64,000 nucleotides of DNA from Actinocatenispora sera (GTDB taxonomy: Bacteria; Actinomycetota; Actinomycetes; Mycobacteriales; Micromonosporaceae). Within the stretch, counting starts at the first letter, position 1. Each line of letters opens with the position of its first letter. Where the stretch lies: contig NZ_AP023354.1 in assembly GCF_018324685.1 (NCBI RefSeq), forward strand, positions 5,518,001 to 5,582,000, given 5' to 3'. The notes beneath the pieces are model-generated. The model did no database searches. It saw nothing but the letters and a program-made list of their open reading frames with translations, and was not told the origin of the DNA. Positions 43,538 through 51,609 of this stretch are shown here, piece by piece. Both the position numbers and the translations under genes were made by a program.

Positions 43538-45310
43538 ATGCCGCGACACCTGACCCGGCGCCTGCTCGGCGTCGCCGCCGGCGCCACCCTGGCGGCGGGA
43601 CTGCTGACCGCCGCCGCGCCGACCGCGCTGGCCGCACCCACCACCGACCGGCCAGCCCCGGTCGCCGACGTGTCGTTCGCCGGCACCGTCGCGCTGAGCA
43701 ACTGCTCCGGCTCGCTGGTACGGGTGCCGAGCGCGACCGACGACGACCGGGCGCTGGTGCTCACCAACGGTCACTGCCTGGAGTCCGGGATGCCCGGGCC
43801 CGGCGAGGTGATCGTCGACCAGCCGTCGCACCGGACGTTCTCGCTGCTGTCCGCCGACGGCCGGGATTCGGTCGGCACGCTGACCGCGACGACCGTCGAG
43901 TACTCGACGATGACCGACACCGACGTCACGCTCTACCAGGTGTCGCAGACCTACGGCGAGATCCGGCAGCAGTACGGGATCGCGGCGCTCGCGCTGTCCA
44001 CCGGGCATCCGACGGCCGGTACCGACATCGCCGTGGTGTCGGGCTACTGGCAGCAGACGTACTCGTGCGCGATCGACGGGTTCGTGCCGGAGTTGCACGA
44101 GGCGGACTGGGTCTGGAAGGACTCGGTGCGCTACACCGAGCCGTGCCACGTGATCGGCGGTACGTCCGGCTCGCCGGTGGTGGACACCGCCACCGGCCAG
44201 GTGGTGGCGATCAACAACACCACCAACGAGGACGGCGAGCAGTGCACCCTCAACAACCCCTGCGAGGTCGCCGCCGACGGCACCGTCACCGTGCACCAGG
44301 GCATCGGCTACGCCGAGGAGACCTACGGCCTGGCCACCTGCATCCAAGGCTCCACCATCGACCTCACCTCCCCCTGCCCCTCCCCAAACCCTGACCAGGG
44401 CGAGCCCCCGCCACTCGGGTCCGGACCCGCAGCCACCTCACAACGGCGACCACGGCGGGTTGGGCGATCCGAAGCGAAACCCCCACCGGGCCCACAGCGG
44501 GGGTTGGGCGAGCCGAAGGCAAAGCCCCCACAGCGACCACAGCGTGGGTTGGCGAGCCGAAGGCAAAGCCCCCACGGTGACCACAGCGGGGGTTGGGGGG
44601 TGCCGGGGGGCGGAGCCCCGCCGGCGCGGGGCCCGGGGGCTGCGCCCCCGGAAGGCATACGAAACCGACCCCATCCGCGCCCTCCGCGGATGGGGTCGGC
44701 CCATCGGTGTAGCCCCGACCGGATTCGAACCGGCGCCGCCGCCTTGAGAGGGCGGTGTCCTAGGCCGCTAGACGACGGGGCCCCAGGCGGTGCGCGGACA
44801 AAAGCTGGGGTACCAGGACTCGAACCTAGACTAACTGGGCCAGAACCAGTCGGGCTGCCAATTACCCCATACCCCATCGGTGCCCGCGCACCGGAGAGAA
44901 CTGTACCCGACGATCAACGCGGCCCTCAAATCGGCCCGACCCCCACGGGCGGTGGTGGCGGCCACCGGCTCGTACCGGCGTGCCCCGGCTCGTGTCGCCG
45001 GCTCCCGCGGTGCGCCGATGTCGGGTTGCTGCGCCTCCGTAGCCGGTTCGCCCACCGGGGGAGACCGGTACGCGGACGACACCGCGAGGCGCCGGATGGC
45101 CGGTTCGACGCCGCGACCGTCGCCACCGACGGTCGCCTCGACGTCGCCGCCATCGGCACGGACGGTCGCCGTCGACGCCGCCGTCGGCACGGACGGGTCT
45201 CCGGAAGCGGCGACCGGATCGGCGGTTCGGCGCCGACCCGCCCGATGTCCGCCACGCCGGCGGCAGCCGCTAGAGTGACGCAGGTACGGCCCCGTCGTCT
45301 AGCGGCCTAG
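43538..45310 (+). CDS. Secreted trypsin-like serine protease whose frame lacks its natural stop
   Basis: Signal peptide (RRLLGVAAGATLAAGLLTAA, cut after ALA), then a chymotrypsin-fold protease with the triad visible: His79 in LTNGHC, an Asp near 127-129 (TDTDVTLYQ), Ser210 in GGTSGSPVVD, and paired cysteines. It starts ATG 43538 behind GGGGAGG. The protease domain ends near residue 285 (position ~44395) after CIQGSTIDLTSPC. The frame then continues without a stop for ~300 residues through a tandem repeat, antisense to tRNA-Glu and tRNA-Gln, ending only inside the plus-strand tRNA-Glu. That tail is Pro/Arg/Gly-rich and almost surely not a domain; the original 3' end appears to have been replaced by repeats. 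Confidence 0.7.
   Translation: MPRHLTRRLLGVAAGATLAAGLLTAAAPTALAAPTTDRPAPVADVSFAGTVALSNCSGSLVRVPSATDDDRALVLTNGHCLESGMPGPGEVIVDQPSHRTFSLLSADGRDSVGTLTATTVEYSTMTDTDVTLYQVSQTYGEIRQQYGIAALALSTGHPTAGTDIAVVSGYWQQTYSCAIDGFVPELHEADWVWKDSVRYTEPCHVIGGTSGSPVVDTATGQVVAINNTTNEDGEQCTLNNPCEVAADGTVTVHQGIGYAEETYGLATCIQGSTIDLTSPCPSPNPDQGEPPPLGSGPAATSQRRPRRVGRSEAKPPPGPQRGLGEPKAKPPQRPQRGLASRRQSPHGDHSGGWGVPGGGAPPARGPGAAPPEGIRNRPHPRPPRMGSAHRCSPDRIRTGAAALRGRCPRPLDDGAPGGARTKAGVPGLEPRLTGPEPVGLPITPYPIGARAPERTVPDDQRGPQIGPTPTGGGGGHRLVPACPGSCRRLPRCADVGLLRLRSRFAHRGRPVRGRHREAPDGRFDAATVATDGRLDVAAIGTDGRRRRRRRHGRVSGSGDRIGGSAPTRPMSATPAAAARVTQVRPRRLAA
44452..44605. repeat. 42-45-bp tandem repeat after the protease domain
   Basis: Copies start at 44452, 44494, 44539 and 44583, each with GGGGGTTGGGCGAGCCGAAG-like and GCAAAGCCCCC segments that can fold back on each other (GGGGG/CCCCC). 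It forms the outer edge of the inverted tRNA-Glu duplication. Confidence 0.75.
44665..44699 (-). terminator. Terminator of the tRNA-Gln/tRNA-Glu transcript
   Basis: Perfect 15-bp stem CCGACCCCATCCGCG / CGCGGATGGGGTCGG (44665-44679 and 44685-44699), beginning 11 nt downstream of tRNA-Glu on the minus strand, followed there by TTTC. Confidence 0.75.
44710..44782 (-). tRNA. tRNA-Glu(CUC)
   Basis: 73 nt including discriminator A. Acceptor GGCCCCG / CGGGGCT, anticodon stem CCGCC/GGCGG around loop CTCTCAA (anticodon CTC), and T arm GGTTCGAATCC are all complete. It differs from the plus-strand copy only by a compensated pair in the anticodon stem. CCA is not encoded. It is cotranscribed with tRNA-Gln 22 nt upstream. 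Confidence 0.95.
44805..44876 (-). tRNA. tRNA-Gln(CUG)
   Basis: 72 nt. Acceptor TGGGGTA/TACCCCA, discriminator G, anticodon stem ACTGG/CCAGT with loop TTCTGGC (anticodon CTG), T arm GGTTCGAGTCC. First gene of a two-tRNA transcript with tRNA-Glu. Actinobacteria generally charge tRNA-Gln through a non-discriminating GluRS and GatCAB; gltX lies 2.6 kb away. Confidence 0.95.
44900..44929 (-). promoter_or_regulatory. Promoter of the tRNA-Gln/tRNA-Glu transcript
   Basis: On the minus strand, TTGAGG (44929-44924) and TACAGT (44905-44900) are separated by 18 nt, and the expected start (~44893) is ~17 nt before the tRNA-Gln 5' end. The remainder of 44877-45287 shows no gene. Confidence 0.6.
45271..45276 (+). 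promoter_or_regulatory. -10 element of the plus-strand tRNA-Glu
   Basis: TAGAGT lies 11 nt before the tRNA 5' end, giving a start about 5 nt upstream of it. No clear -35 is visible 17-18 nt further up. Confidence 0.4.
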
Positions 45311-45360
45311 GACACTGCCCTCTCAAGGCAGCGGCGCCGGTTCGAATCCGGTCGGGGCTA
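45288..45360 (+). tRNA. tRNA-Glu(CUC), second copy
   Basis: 73 nt with discriminator A. Anticodon stem CTGCC/GGCAG around CTCTCAA (anticodon CTC); all other arms identical to the minus-strand copy. A hairpin terminator follows 14 nt later. Confidence 0.95.
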
Positions 45361-45374
45361 CACGACCTTGGTGG

Positions 45375-45403
45375 CCCCTGTCCGCATGAAGCGCGGACGG
45401 GGG
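45375..45403 (+). terminator. Terminator after the plus-strand tRNA-Glu
   Basis: CCCCTGTCCGC (45375-45385) pairs with GCGGACGGGGG (45393-45403), one G-T wobble, loop ATGAAGC. No T-run. Confidence 0.65.
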
Positions 45404-45510
45404 TCGTTCCGTATGCCCTCCGGGGGCGCAGCCCCCGGGCCCCGCGCCGACAGGGCTCCGCCCCGGCACCCCCGACACACCCTGTGGTCACCATCCGTTG
45501 GCTTTAGTGA

Positions 45511-45539
45511 CCCCTGTCCGCATGAAACGCGGACAGGGG
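45511..45539 (+). terminator. Second copy of the same hairpin
   Basis: CCCCTGTCCGC (45511-45521) and GCGGACAGGGG (45529-45539) form a perfect 11-bp stem with loop ATGAAAC. It repeats the hairpin at 45375 and is followed by a G-rich stretch. Confidence 0.6.
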
Positions 45540-45595
45540 TCTGGGCTGGAGTTTGGGGGAGAGAGAGTTCGGGTGGTTGGCGGGTGTCAGGAGGT

Positions 45596-45634
45596 GGGAG
45601 GGGGCGGGGGTGGGCTGGGACGCGTGGGGCGGGG
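45596..45634 (+). other. G-quadruplex-prone G-rich tract
   Basis: Eight or so runs of three to six G on the plus strand (GGGAGGGGGCGGGGGTGGG and onward) separated by 1-7 nt satisfy the usual G4 pattern. It lies ~50 bp before the methyltransferase start, in 45540-45682, where no gene is seen. Confidence 0.55.
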
Positions 45635-45682
45635 GCGCCATCGTTCGGGGAGTCTGGGCGTTGGCGGGGCGGAGGCGGGCTG

Positions 45683-46519
45683 GTGAGCGGGGTCGATGCG
45701 GGGGCGCGGGCGGTGTGGGGCGGGCAGGCTCGTGCGTACGCGGGATCGTTCGCGGCGGTGTGTGCCCGGCCGGTCGGGGAGCTGCTCGACGCCGTCGGCG
45801 CCGGCGCCGGCGTGCGGCTGCTGGACGTCGGTACCGGGTCGGGCAACGTGGCCGTCGCCGCCTGCGGGCGCGGTGCCCGGGTGACGGCCGTCGACGCCGA
45901 GCCGGGCATGGTGGAGCTGACTGCGAACGCCGTAGCGCGGGCCGACGTCGGGGTCGCCGCGCTGCCGTCGCTGCCGTTCGCCGACGACGTCTTCGACGTG
46001 GTGACCGCGAACTTCGTGCTGGACCACGTCGGTTGGCCGCGGCGGGCGGTCGCCGAACTGGGCCGGGTGACCCGGCCCGGCGGTCGCGTCGCGGTGACGG
46101 TGTGGTCGGTACCGGCCGGCGCCGGCCACGCGCTGCTCGGCCGGGCGACCCGGGCCGCCGGCGTGCCGCGCCCCGAACACCGGACGGTGCTGCCACCGGA
46201 GACCGACTTCCCGCGTACCGAGAACGGCGTGACCGGGCTGCTCCGGGACGCCGGGCTGGCCACACCGGTCGCCCGGACGATCGCCTGGGAACACCACACC
46301 GACGCGCGCCAGTGGTGGCGCGCGGCGGAGTCCGGCGTCGGGTTCAACGGCCACCTCATCGCCAGCCAGCCGGCCGCGACCCGGGCGGCGATCCGGCGGC
46401 AGTTCGAGGCGCTCGCGGCCGGGTTCGTCGGCCCGGACGGCCGGCTCGCGCTGCCGCACCGGGCGCTGCTCGCCACCGGTACCGTCCCCGCTTCCCCGGG
46501 CCGACGACACGACTCGTGA
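45683..46519 (+). CDS. Class I SAM-dependent methyltransferase
   Basis: 278 residues. The SAM-binding motif I LLDVGTGSGNVAVAA lies at residues ~36-50, with motif II VTAVDAEPGMVELT, then LPFADDVFDVVTANFVLDHV and VTRPGGRVAVTVW, the UbiE/ArsM-like Methyltransf_11 pattern. The second half (residues 150-270) is a substrate cap without a recognised family. GTG 45683 has GGAGG 7 nt upstream. It lies downstream of the G-rich tract and repeats beside the tRNA-Glu copy. The methyl acceptor is unknown. Confidence 0.82.
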   Translation: MSGVDAGARAVWGGQARAYAGSFAAVCARPVGELLDAVGAGAGVRLLDVGTGSGNVAVAACGRGARVTAVDAEPGMVELTANAVARADVGVAALPSLPFADDVFDVVTANFVLDHVGWPRRAVAELGRVTRPGGRVAVTVWSVPAGAGHALLGRATRAAGVPRPEHRTVLPPETDFPRTENGVTGLLRDAGLATPVARTIAWEHHTDARQWWRAAESGVGFNGHLIASQPAATRAAIRRQFEALAAGFVGPDGRLALPHRALLATGTVPASPGRRHDS

Positions 46520-46621
46520 CCGCCGCGCCCGGGACCGCCGACTCGATGCCGGCACACCGTTCGCCGACCTGTACCGGATGGGCCTGTGCCGGCTGGATCC
46601 GGCGCGGCGCAACGTATCCGG

Positions 46622-47323
46622 TCAGTGGGCGGCGAGCCCGAGGGCGGCCGGAAGGGCGGCGAGGTCCGGGATCCGGTGCACGCCGGGCGGGGTGGCGGCC
46701 GCCGTCGACCGGCGGTCCAACCAGACGCCGGTGAGACCGGCGGCGTGGGCGGCGACCGCGTCGGTACCGGGATTGTCGCCGACGTACGCCGCCTCGTGCG
46801 GGGCGACCGCGAGCGCGCGGCACGCGTACCCGAAGATGGCCGGATCGGGCTTGGCGCAACCGGCCGTGTCGACGCACACCACGCAGGCGAACCGCTCCAG
46901 CAGGCCGGTGGCGGCGAGCTTGCGCCGGGCGTGCGCCTCGTCGTTGTTGCTGACCACCCCGACCGCCGCCGCCGCGGCCACCACCCGCAGGCAGTCCGCC
47001 ACGTCGTCGAACGGGCGCATCGCAGCCTGGTAGTGCCGGCGGTACCCGCGGAACCAGGCCGCCGGGTCGGCCGGTGCCGGCCGGCCCAGCCACCGGGTCA
47101 TGGCCACCGCGCGGGCGTCCTGCTGACCGGCGAAGGTCAGCTCACCGGCCAGGTAGCGGGCGAACTCCTGCTCCTGCAACGCATTCCAGTACACCGCCGC
47201 GGCCGGCCGGTCGGCGGCCGGTACGCCCAGTTCGGCGAGGTAGCCGAGGATGCCGCACCGCTCCGCCGTCGAGTAGTCGACCAGCGTGTCGTCGACGTCG
47301 AACAGCACCGCCCGCACCACCAT
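46622..47323 (-). CDS. HAD-superfamily hydrolase (subfamily IA)
   Basis: 233 residues. Motif I LFDVDDTLVDY (DxDxT) is at the N-terminus; motif II is VGVVSNND, motif III CAKPDPAIFGYA and motif IV YVGDNPGTDAVAA, matching phosphoglycolate/haloacid-dehalogenase-like phosphatases. The cap is helical. No substrate is assignable. It follows gltX on the same strand, 136 bp beyond the gltX stop. Confidence 0.88.
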   Translation of the reverse strand: MVVRAVLFDVDDTLVDYSTAERCGILGYLAELGVPAADRPAAAVYWNALQEQEFARYLAGELTFAGQQDARAVAMTRWLGRPAPADPAAWFRGYRRHYQAAMRPFDDVADCLRVVAAAAAVGVVSNNDEAHARRKLAATGLLERFACVVCVDTAGCAKPDPAIFGYACRALAVAPHEAAYVGDNPGTDAVAAHAAGLTGVWLDRRSTAAATPPGVHRIPDLAALPAALGLAAH

Positions 47324-47459
47324 GGCTCTCCCGCCGGTCGCCCCGGCCGCAGCCTACCGAGGCACCGGGCGGCCGTCCGGGTTGCCTGTGGGCCGACCGG
47401 CCACCGCCGCGCGGGTTCGGCCGTCGCCGACCGGTGCCGCAGCACCGGTCGGCGAGCCG

Positions 47460-48977
47460 TCAGCCCAGGTTCGCGCGGGCGGTACGGAGCCGGGACAGCG
47501 AGCGGTCGCGCCCCAGCAACTCCATCGACTCGTACAGCGGGGGCGACACCGTGCGGCCGGTCACCGCGACCCGGACCGGGGCGAACGCCTTGCGCGGCTT
47601 GAGTTCCAGCCCGTCGACCAGCGCCACCTTCAGCGCCTCCTCCAGGTCGGCGGCACGCCAGTCGGCGAGGCCGTCGAGCGCGGCGATCGAGGCGTCCAGG
47701 ATCGGCGCCGCGTCGGCGCCGAGCGCCTTGGCCGCGCTGGCCTCCTCCGGGGCGAACGACTCCTCCGGGGTGAACAGGAACCGCAGCATGTCCGGTGCCT
47801 GGCCGAGGGTGGTGATCCGCTCCTGGATCAGCGGTGCGGCGGCGGCGATCACCGCCCGCTCGGCGTCGGTCGGCGTCACGAGCCCGGCCTCGACCAGGTA
47901 CGGGACGATCCGGTCGACGAAGTCGTCCGGGGTGAGCAGCCGCACGTGCGCGGCGTTGATCGCGGCCATCTTCTTGCCGTCGAACCGTGCCGGGTTGACG
48001 TTGACGTCGGCGACGTCGAACGCCTCGACCAGCTCGGCCGGGCCGAACACGTCCCGGTCCGGGGCGATCGACCAGCCCAGCAGCGCCAGGTAGTTGACCA
48101 TGCCCTCCGGCAGGTAGCCCTCCCGCCGGTACTGGAACAGGTCGCTGGAGGGGTCGCGCTTGGACAGCTTCTTGTTGCCCTCCCCCATCACGTACGGCAG
48201 GTGCCCGAACCGCGGCGTGCGCTCGGCCACGCCGATCGCGATCAACGCACGGTAGAGCGCGAGCTGGCGCGGGGTGGACGGCAGCAGGTCCTCGCCGCGC
48301 AGGACGTGGGTGATCCGCATCATCGCGTCGTCGACCGGGTTGACCAGCGTGTACAGCGGGTCGCCGGTGCCCCGGACGATGACGAAGTCGGGCACCGAGC
48401 CGACCTTGAACGTCACCTCGCCGCGGACCACGTCGTCCCAGGTCAGGTCCTCGTCGGGCATGCGCAGCCGCAGCGACGGCGTCCGCCCCTCGGCCCGGAA
48501 CGCGGCCTTCTGCTCCTCGGTCAGGTCCCGGTCGAAGTTGTCGTAGCCCAGCTTCGGGTCGCGGCCGGCGGCCCGGTGCCGGGCCTCGACCTCCTCGGCG
48601 GTGGAGAACGACTCGTACGCGAAACCGGCCTCCAGCAGCCGTTTCGCCACGTCGGCGTAGATCTCGCGGCGCTGGCTCTGCCGGTACGGCGCGTACGGAC
48701 CGCCGACGTCCGGGCCCTCGTCGTAGTCCATGCCGAGCCACGACATCGCGTCGAGCAGCATCCGGTAGCTGTCCTCGGAGTCGCGCGCGGCGTCGGTGTC
48801 CTCGATCCGGAAGATCAGCTTGCCGCCGGTGTGGCGGGCGTACGCCCAGTTGAACAGCCCGGTGCGCATCAGCCCGACGTGCGGGGTACCGGTCGGCGAC
48901 GGGCAGAACCGCACCCGCACCTCGCTGCCGGTCGGGGCCGCCTCGCCGGCGTCGCGGGCGGAGTCGTGCTCAGTCAA
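47460..48977 (-). CDS. gltX: Glutamyl-tRNA synthetase
   Basis: 505 residues, class I. The HIGH-type site is PTGTPHVGL and the KMSKS-type site KKLSKRD; FRIEDTD and the GEDLL...LPYV region are typical of GluRS. It charges tRNA-Glu, and in actinobacteria (no GlnRS known) probably also tRNA-Gln for GatCAB amidation. The TTG start at 48977 lies inside the FAH reading frame (8-bp overlap), so translation is coupled. FAH-gltX order matches mycobacteria. The tRNA-Glu and tRNA-Gln genes are 2-3 kb away. Confidence 0.97.
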   Translation of the reverse strand: MTEHDSARDAGEAAPTGSEVRVRFCPSPTGTPHVGLMRTGLFNWAYARHTGGKLIFRIEDTDAARDSEDSYRMLLDAMSWLGMDYDEGPDVGGPYAPYRQSQRREIYADVAKRLLEAGFAYESFSTAEEVEARHRAAGRDPKLGYDNFDRDLTEEQKAAFRAEGRTPSLRLRMPDEDLTWDDVVRGEVTFKVGSVPDFVIVRGTGDPLYTLVNPVDDAMMRITHVLRGEDLLPSTPRQLALYRALIAIGVAERTPRFGHLPYVMGEGNKKLSKRDPSSDLFQYRREGYLPEGMVNYLALLGWSIAPDRDVFGPAELVEAFDVADVNVNPARFDGKKMAAINAAHVRLLTPDDFVDRIVPYLVEAGLVTPTDAERAVIAAAAPLIQERITTLGQAPDMLRFLFTPEESFAPEEASAAKALGADAAPILDASIAALDGLADWRAADLEEALKVALVDGLELKPRKAFAPVRVAVTGRTVSPPLYESMELLGRDRSLSRLRTARANLG

Positions 48978-49758
48978 GGTTCACCACCGGGTTGCTCAGG
49001 GTGCCGAGGCCGTCGATGGCCACGGTCACCGTGTCGCCGTCGGTCAGCGGCCCGACGCCGGCCGGCGTACCGGTGAGGATCACGTCACCGGGCAGCAGCG
49101 TCATCACGTGCGACACGTACGACACGAGGGTCGGGATGTCGAAGATCAGGTCCTTGGTGCGGCCGCGCTGGCGCACCTCCTCGCCGACGGTGCAGGTCAC
49201 CTCGACGTCGGAGACGTCGGCGTCGGTGTCGATCCACGGGCCGAGCGGGCAGAACGAGTCGAAGCCCTTCGCCCGGGTCCACTGCCCGTCGCTGCGCTGC
49301 AGGTCGCGCGCGGTGACGTCGTTGGCGCAGGTGTACCCGAAGATCGCGGCCGGCGCGGTGGCCCGGTCGATGCGGCGGGCACCGGTCATCCCGATCACGA
49401 CGGCGAGCTCCGCCTCGTGCTCGACCTGCTTGGACTGGGTGGGCAGCCGGATCGCATCGCCGGGGCCGGCCACCGAGGTGGACGGCTTGAGGAACAGCAG
49501 CGGTTCCTTCGGCACCTCGGCGTTGTGCTCGGCGGCGTGCGCGGCGTAGTTGCGGCCGACGCAGACGACCTTGCTCGGCAGGATCGGGGACAGCAGCCGC
49601 ACATCGTCCACGGCCCACCGTTGCCCGGTGGTCTGCACCCGGCCGAACGGCAGCCCCTCGATCTGGGCGACGGTCAACCCCTCCGTCCCCGCCCCGGGGT
49701 CACCCTCGACCACCCCGAACGACATGCCGCCACCGTGGGCGAACCGTGCGATACGCAC
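48970..49758 (-). CDS. Fumarylacetoacetate hydrolase-family protein
   Basis: 262 residues, FAH/HpaG fold. Metal ligands and active site are seen in [47 protein letters not shown], the [12 protein letters not shown] block and [17 protein letters not shown]. Members include acylpyruvase, 2-keto-4-pentenoate hydratase and oxaloacetate decarboxylase; the substrate here is unknown. The ATG at 49758 starts a unit that overlaps gltX. Conserved upstream of gltX in actinobacteria. Confidence 0.92.
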   Translation of the reverse strand: MRIARFAHGGGMSFGVVEGDPGAGTEGLTVAQIEGLPFGRVQTTGQRWAVDDVRLLSPILPSKVVCVGRNYAAHAAEHNAEVPKEPLLFLKPSTSVAGPGDAIRLPTQSKQVEHEAELAVVIGMTGARRIDRATAPAAIFGYTCANDVTARDLQRSDGQWTRAKGFDSFCPLGPWIDTDADVSDVEVTCTVGEEVRQRGRTKDLIFDIPTLVSYVSHVMTLLPGDVILTGTPAGVGPLTDGDTVTVAIDGLGTLSNPVVNLD

Positions 49759-49864
49759 AACACAACCTTCCCGTCGCCGTCCGCCGCCGATCGGCCCGGC
49801 GACGGTACGAATTGCCTCTGGGAAAGAATCTAACGTTCCGCGAGGTCCCGGCGTCGACGGGATA

Positions 49865-49886
49865 ACGCACCGGCCGGCCGGTGCGT
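49865..49886. promoter_or_regulatory. 22-bp perfect palindrome between FAH and the next gene
   Basis: Half-site ACGCACCGGCC (49865-49875) is followed immediately by its reverse complement GGCCGGTGCGT. It lies 22 bp before ATG 49908 and 107 bp before the FAH start. An operator for the divergent pair is more likely than a terminator, as both genes start here. Confidence 0.5.
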
Positions 49887-49907
49887 CGTCACTGGCAGAC
49901 TGGAGGC

Positions 49908-50831
49908 ATGTCCGTACCGCCCCGTGCGCGTCCCGACGCCGGCCCGCCCGGCGCGGTGTCGACCCGCGCGCGCCCCCAGGTGCTGGCCGAACCGGAGTGG
50001 CGTCGCCGGCGGGCGCAGCACGAGCGGCGGGTGGACGGCTGGACCGGGCCGCACCTGGCCCGGCGCCGGGACGGAATCCGGCATCCGGTGCAGGACTTCC
50101 TGTTCACGTACTACTCGCACCGACCCGCCCAGCTGCGCCGGTGGCACCCGGGCGCCGGGGTCGTGCTCGCCGGTGCCGACCCGGCCGAGTTCGGCGACCG
50201 GTACGAGCCGGTCGACGGCGGCGCGGCGCTGGTCGCCGGCCCGCTGCTCGCCCGCCGCCGCGACACCCTCGCCTGGGTTCGCGACCTGCTGGTGCGCACC
50301 GCGGGCCGGCCGGCCCAGTTCGGCTGCTTCGGCCTGCACGAGTGGGCCATGGTGTACCGGCAGACGCCCGAGCAGGTGCGGCACGCGGCCTGGCCGCTGC
50401 GGCTGTCGTCGGCCGACACCGACCGGGTGGTCGCCGAGCGCGGCGTGCGGTGCAGCCACTTCGACGCGTTCCGGTTCTTCACCGAGCCGGCCCGGCCGCT
50501 CAACGTGCTGCAGCCCACCCGCGAGCGGCAACCCGAGCTGGAGCAGCCGGGGTGCCTGCACGCGACGATGGATCTGTACAAGTGGGCCTACAAGCTGTCC
50601 CCGCTGGTCGGCAGCGACCTGGTGGCGGACTGCTTCGCGCTGGCCCGGGACGTGCGGGAGATCGACATGCGCGCCTCGCCGTACGACCTGAGCGCGCTGG
50701 GCTACCGACCGATCCCGATCGAGACGCCGGCCGGTCGCGCCGAGTACGCCGCCGCCCAGCGGGCGATGTCCGACCGCGCGGCGCCGCTGCGGCACCGCCT
50801 GATCGCCGCCTGCGACGACCTGCTCCGCTGA
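49908..50831 (+). CDS. Conserved actinobacterial protein of unknown function (307 aa)
   Basis: 307 residues: EWRRRRAQHERRVDGWTGPHLARRRDGIRHPVQDFLFTYYSHRPAQLRRWHPG, then GCFGLHEWAMVYRQ, CSHFDAFRFFTEPARPLNVLQPTRE, and CLHATMDLYKWAYKLSP (sequences abbreviated to motifs). The His, Tyr and Trp spacing suggests an enzyme. I recall relatives labelled 3-methyladenine DNA glycosylase in actinomycete genomes, but no helix-hairpin-helix or glycosylase motif is visible, so I do not adopt that. ATG 49908 has GGAGG only one nt upstream, so the true start may differ. It converges on the NarL regulator. Confidence 0.65.
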   Translation: MSVPPRARPDAGPPGAVSTRARPQVLAEPEWRRRRAQHERRVDGWTGPHLARRRDGIRHPVQDFLFTYYSHRPAQLRRWHPGAGVVLAGADPAEFGDRYEPVDGGAALVAGPLLARRRDTLAWVRDLLVRTAGRPAQFGCFGLHEWAMVYRQTPEQVRHAAWPLRLSSADTDRVVAERGVRCSHFDAFRFFTEPARPLNVLQPTRERQPELEQPGCLHATMDLYKWAYKLSPLVGSDLVADCFALARDVREIDMRASPYDLSALGYRPIPIETPAGRAEYAAAQRAMSDRAAPLRHRLIAACDDLLR

Positions 50832-50846
50832 CCCGACGCGGCGGGG

Positions 50847-51512
50847 TCACGGTCGGGAACGGGTGCCGACCAGGCCCGCCTCGTACGCGGCGATGACGAG
50901 CTGGGCGCGATCCCGCGCGGCGAGCTTGGCGAGCAGCCGGCCGATGTGCGACTTGACCGTGCCGTGGCTCAGGTGCAGGTGCTCGGCGATCTCGGTGTTG
51001 GACATCCCGCGGCCGACCAGCGTGAGCACCTCCCGTTCCCGGTCGGTGACGCCGGCCGGCGCGGTCCGGGCCGGCCCGGCCGGCGCCGGCCGGGCGGCGA
51101 ACTCGGCGAGCAGCCGGCGGGTGACGCTCGGGGCGAGGAGCGCCTCGCCGGCCGCGACGACCCGGATGCCGGCCAGCAGGTCCGCCGGCGGGGTGTCCTT
51201 GAGCAGGAAGCCGCTGGCCCCGGCGCGCAGGGCCGCGTAGACGTACTCGTCGAGATCGAACATGGTCAGGATCAGCACCCGGGTGTCCGGCAGGTCGGCG
51301 CAGATGCGGCGGGTCGCCTCGATGCCGTCGGTGCCGGGCATCCGGACGTCCATCAGCACCACGTCCGGTCGCAGCCGCGCGGCCTGGGCGACGGCCTGCG
51401 CGCCGTCCGCGGCCTCGCCGACCACGTGCAGGCCGTCCGCGGTGTCCACCAGTACCCGGAACGAACCGCGCAGCAGCGCCTGGTCGTCGGCGATCAGTAC
51501 CGAGGTCGTCAC
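50847..51512 (-). CDS. NarL/LuxR-family response regulator
   Basis: 221 residues. The receiver domain (SVLIADDQALLRGSFRVL, phospho-Asp55 in LMDVRMPG, Lys in FLLKDTPPADL) and C-terminal LuxR helix-turn-helix (TDREREVLTLVGRGMSNTEIAEHLHLSHGTVKSHIGRLL) are complete. Lies 98 bp downstream of its kinase on the same strand. Such pairs often control the ABC exporter encoded divergently next door. Confidence 0.92.
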   Translation of the reverse strand: MTTSVLIADDQALLRGSFRVLVDTADGLHVVGEAADGAQAVAQAARLRPDVVLMDVRMPGTDGIEATRRICADLPDTRVLILTMFDLDEYVYAALRAGASGFLLKDTPPADLLAGIRVVAAGEALLAPSVTRRLLAEFAARPAPAGPARTAPAGVTDREREVLTLVGRGMSNTEIAEHLHLSHGTVKSHIGRLLAKLAARDRAQLVIAAYEAGLVGTRSRP

Positions 51513-51609
51513 GGTGCCTCCGGCGCAACGATCGATGCCCGCATCGTCGCGGTGCCCGGCCGGACGTGGGGCTCGGACCGCGCGCCCGGCGGGCGACCCG
51601 GCGACCGGG

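Larger units (their letters stand above)
44560..44782 (-). repeat. Left arm of an inverted duplication containing tRNA-Glu
   Basis: Read on the minus strand, tRNA-Glu, a GC hairpin, GTATGCC, a palindromic segment built on CCGGGGGCGCAGCCCCCGG, GGCACCCCC, CTGTGGTCACC and a GGCTTT segment occur in that order. The same order occurs on the plus strand at 45288-45505. Similarity is near-perfect in the tRNA and clear but imperfect downstream. Confidence 0.75.
45288..45505 (+). repeat. Right arm of the inverted tRNA-Glu duplication
   Basis: Mirror image of 44560-44782 (same order of tRNA, hairpin, GTATGCC, palindromic GC element, CTGTGGTCACC). The upstream flanks of the two tRNA copies are unrelated, so the duplicated unit begins at the tRNA. 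Confidence 0.75.
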
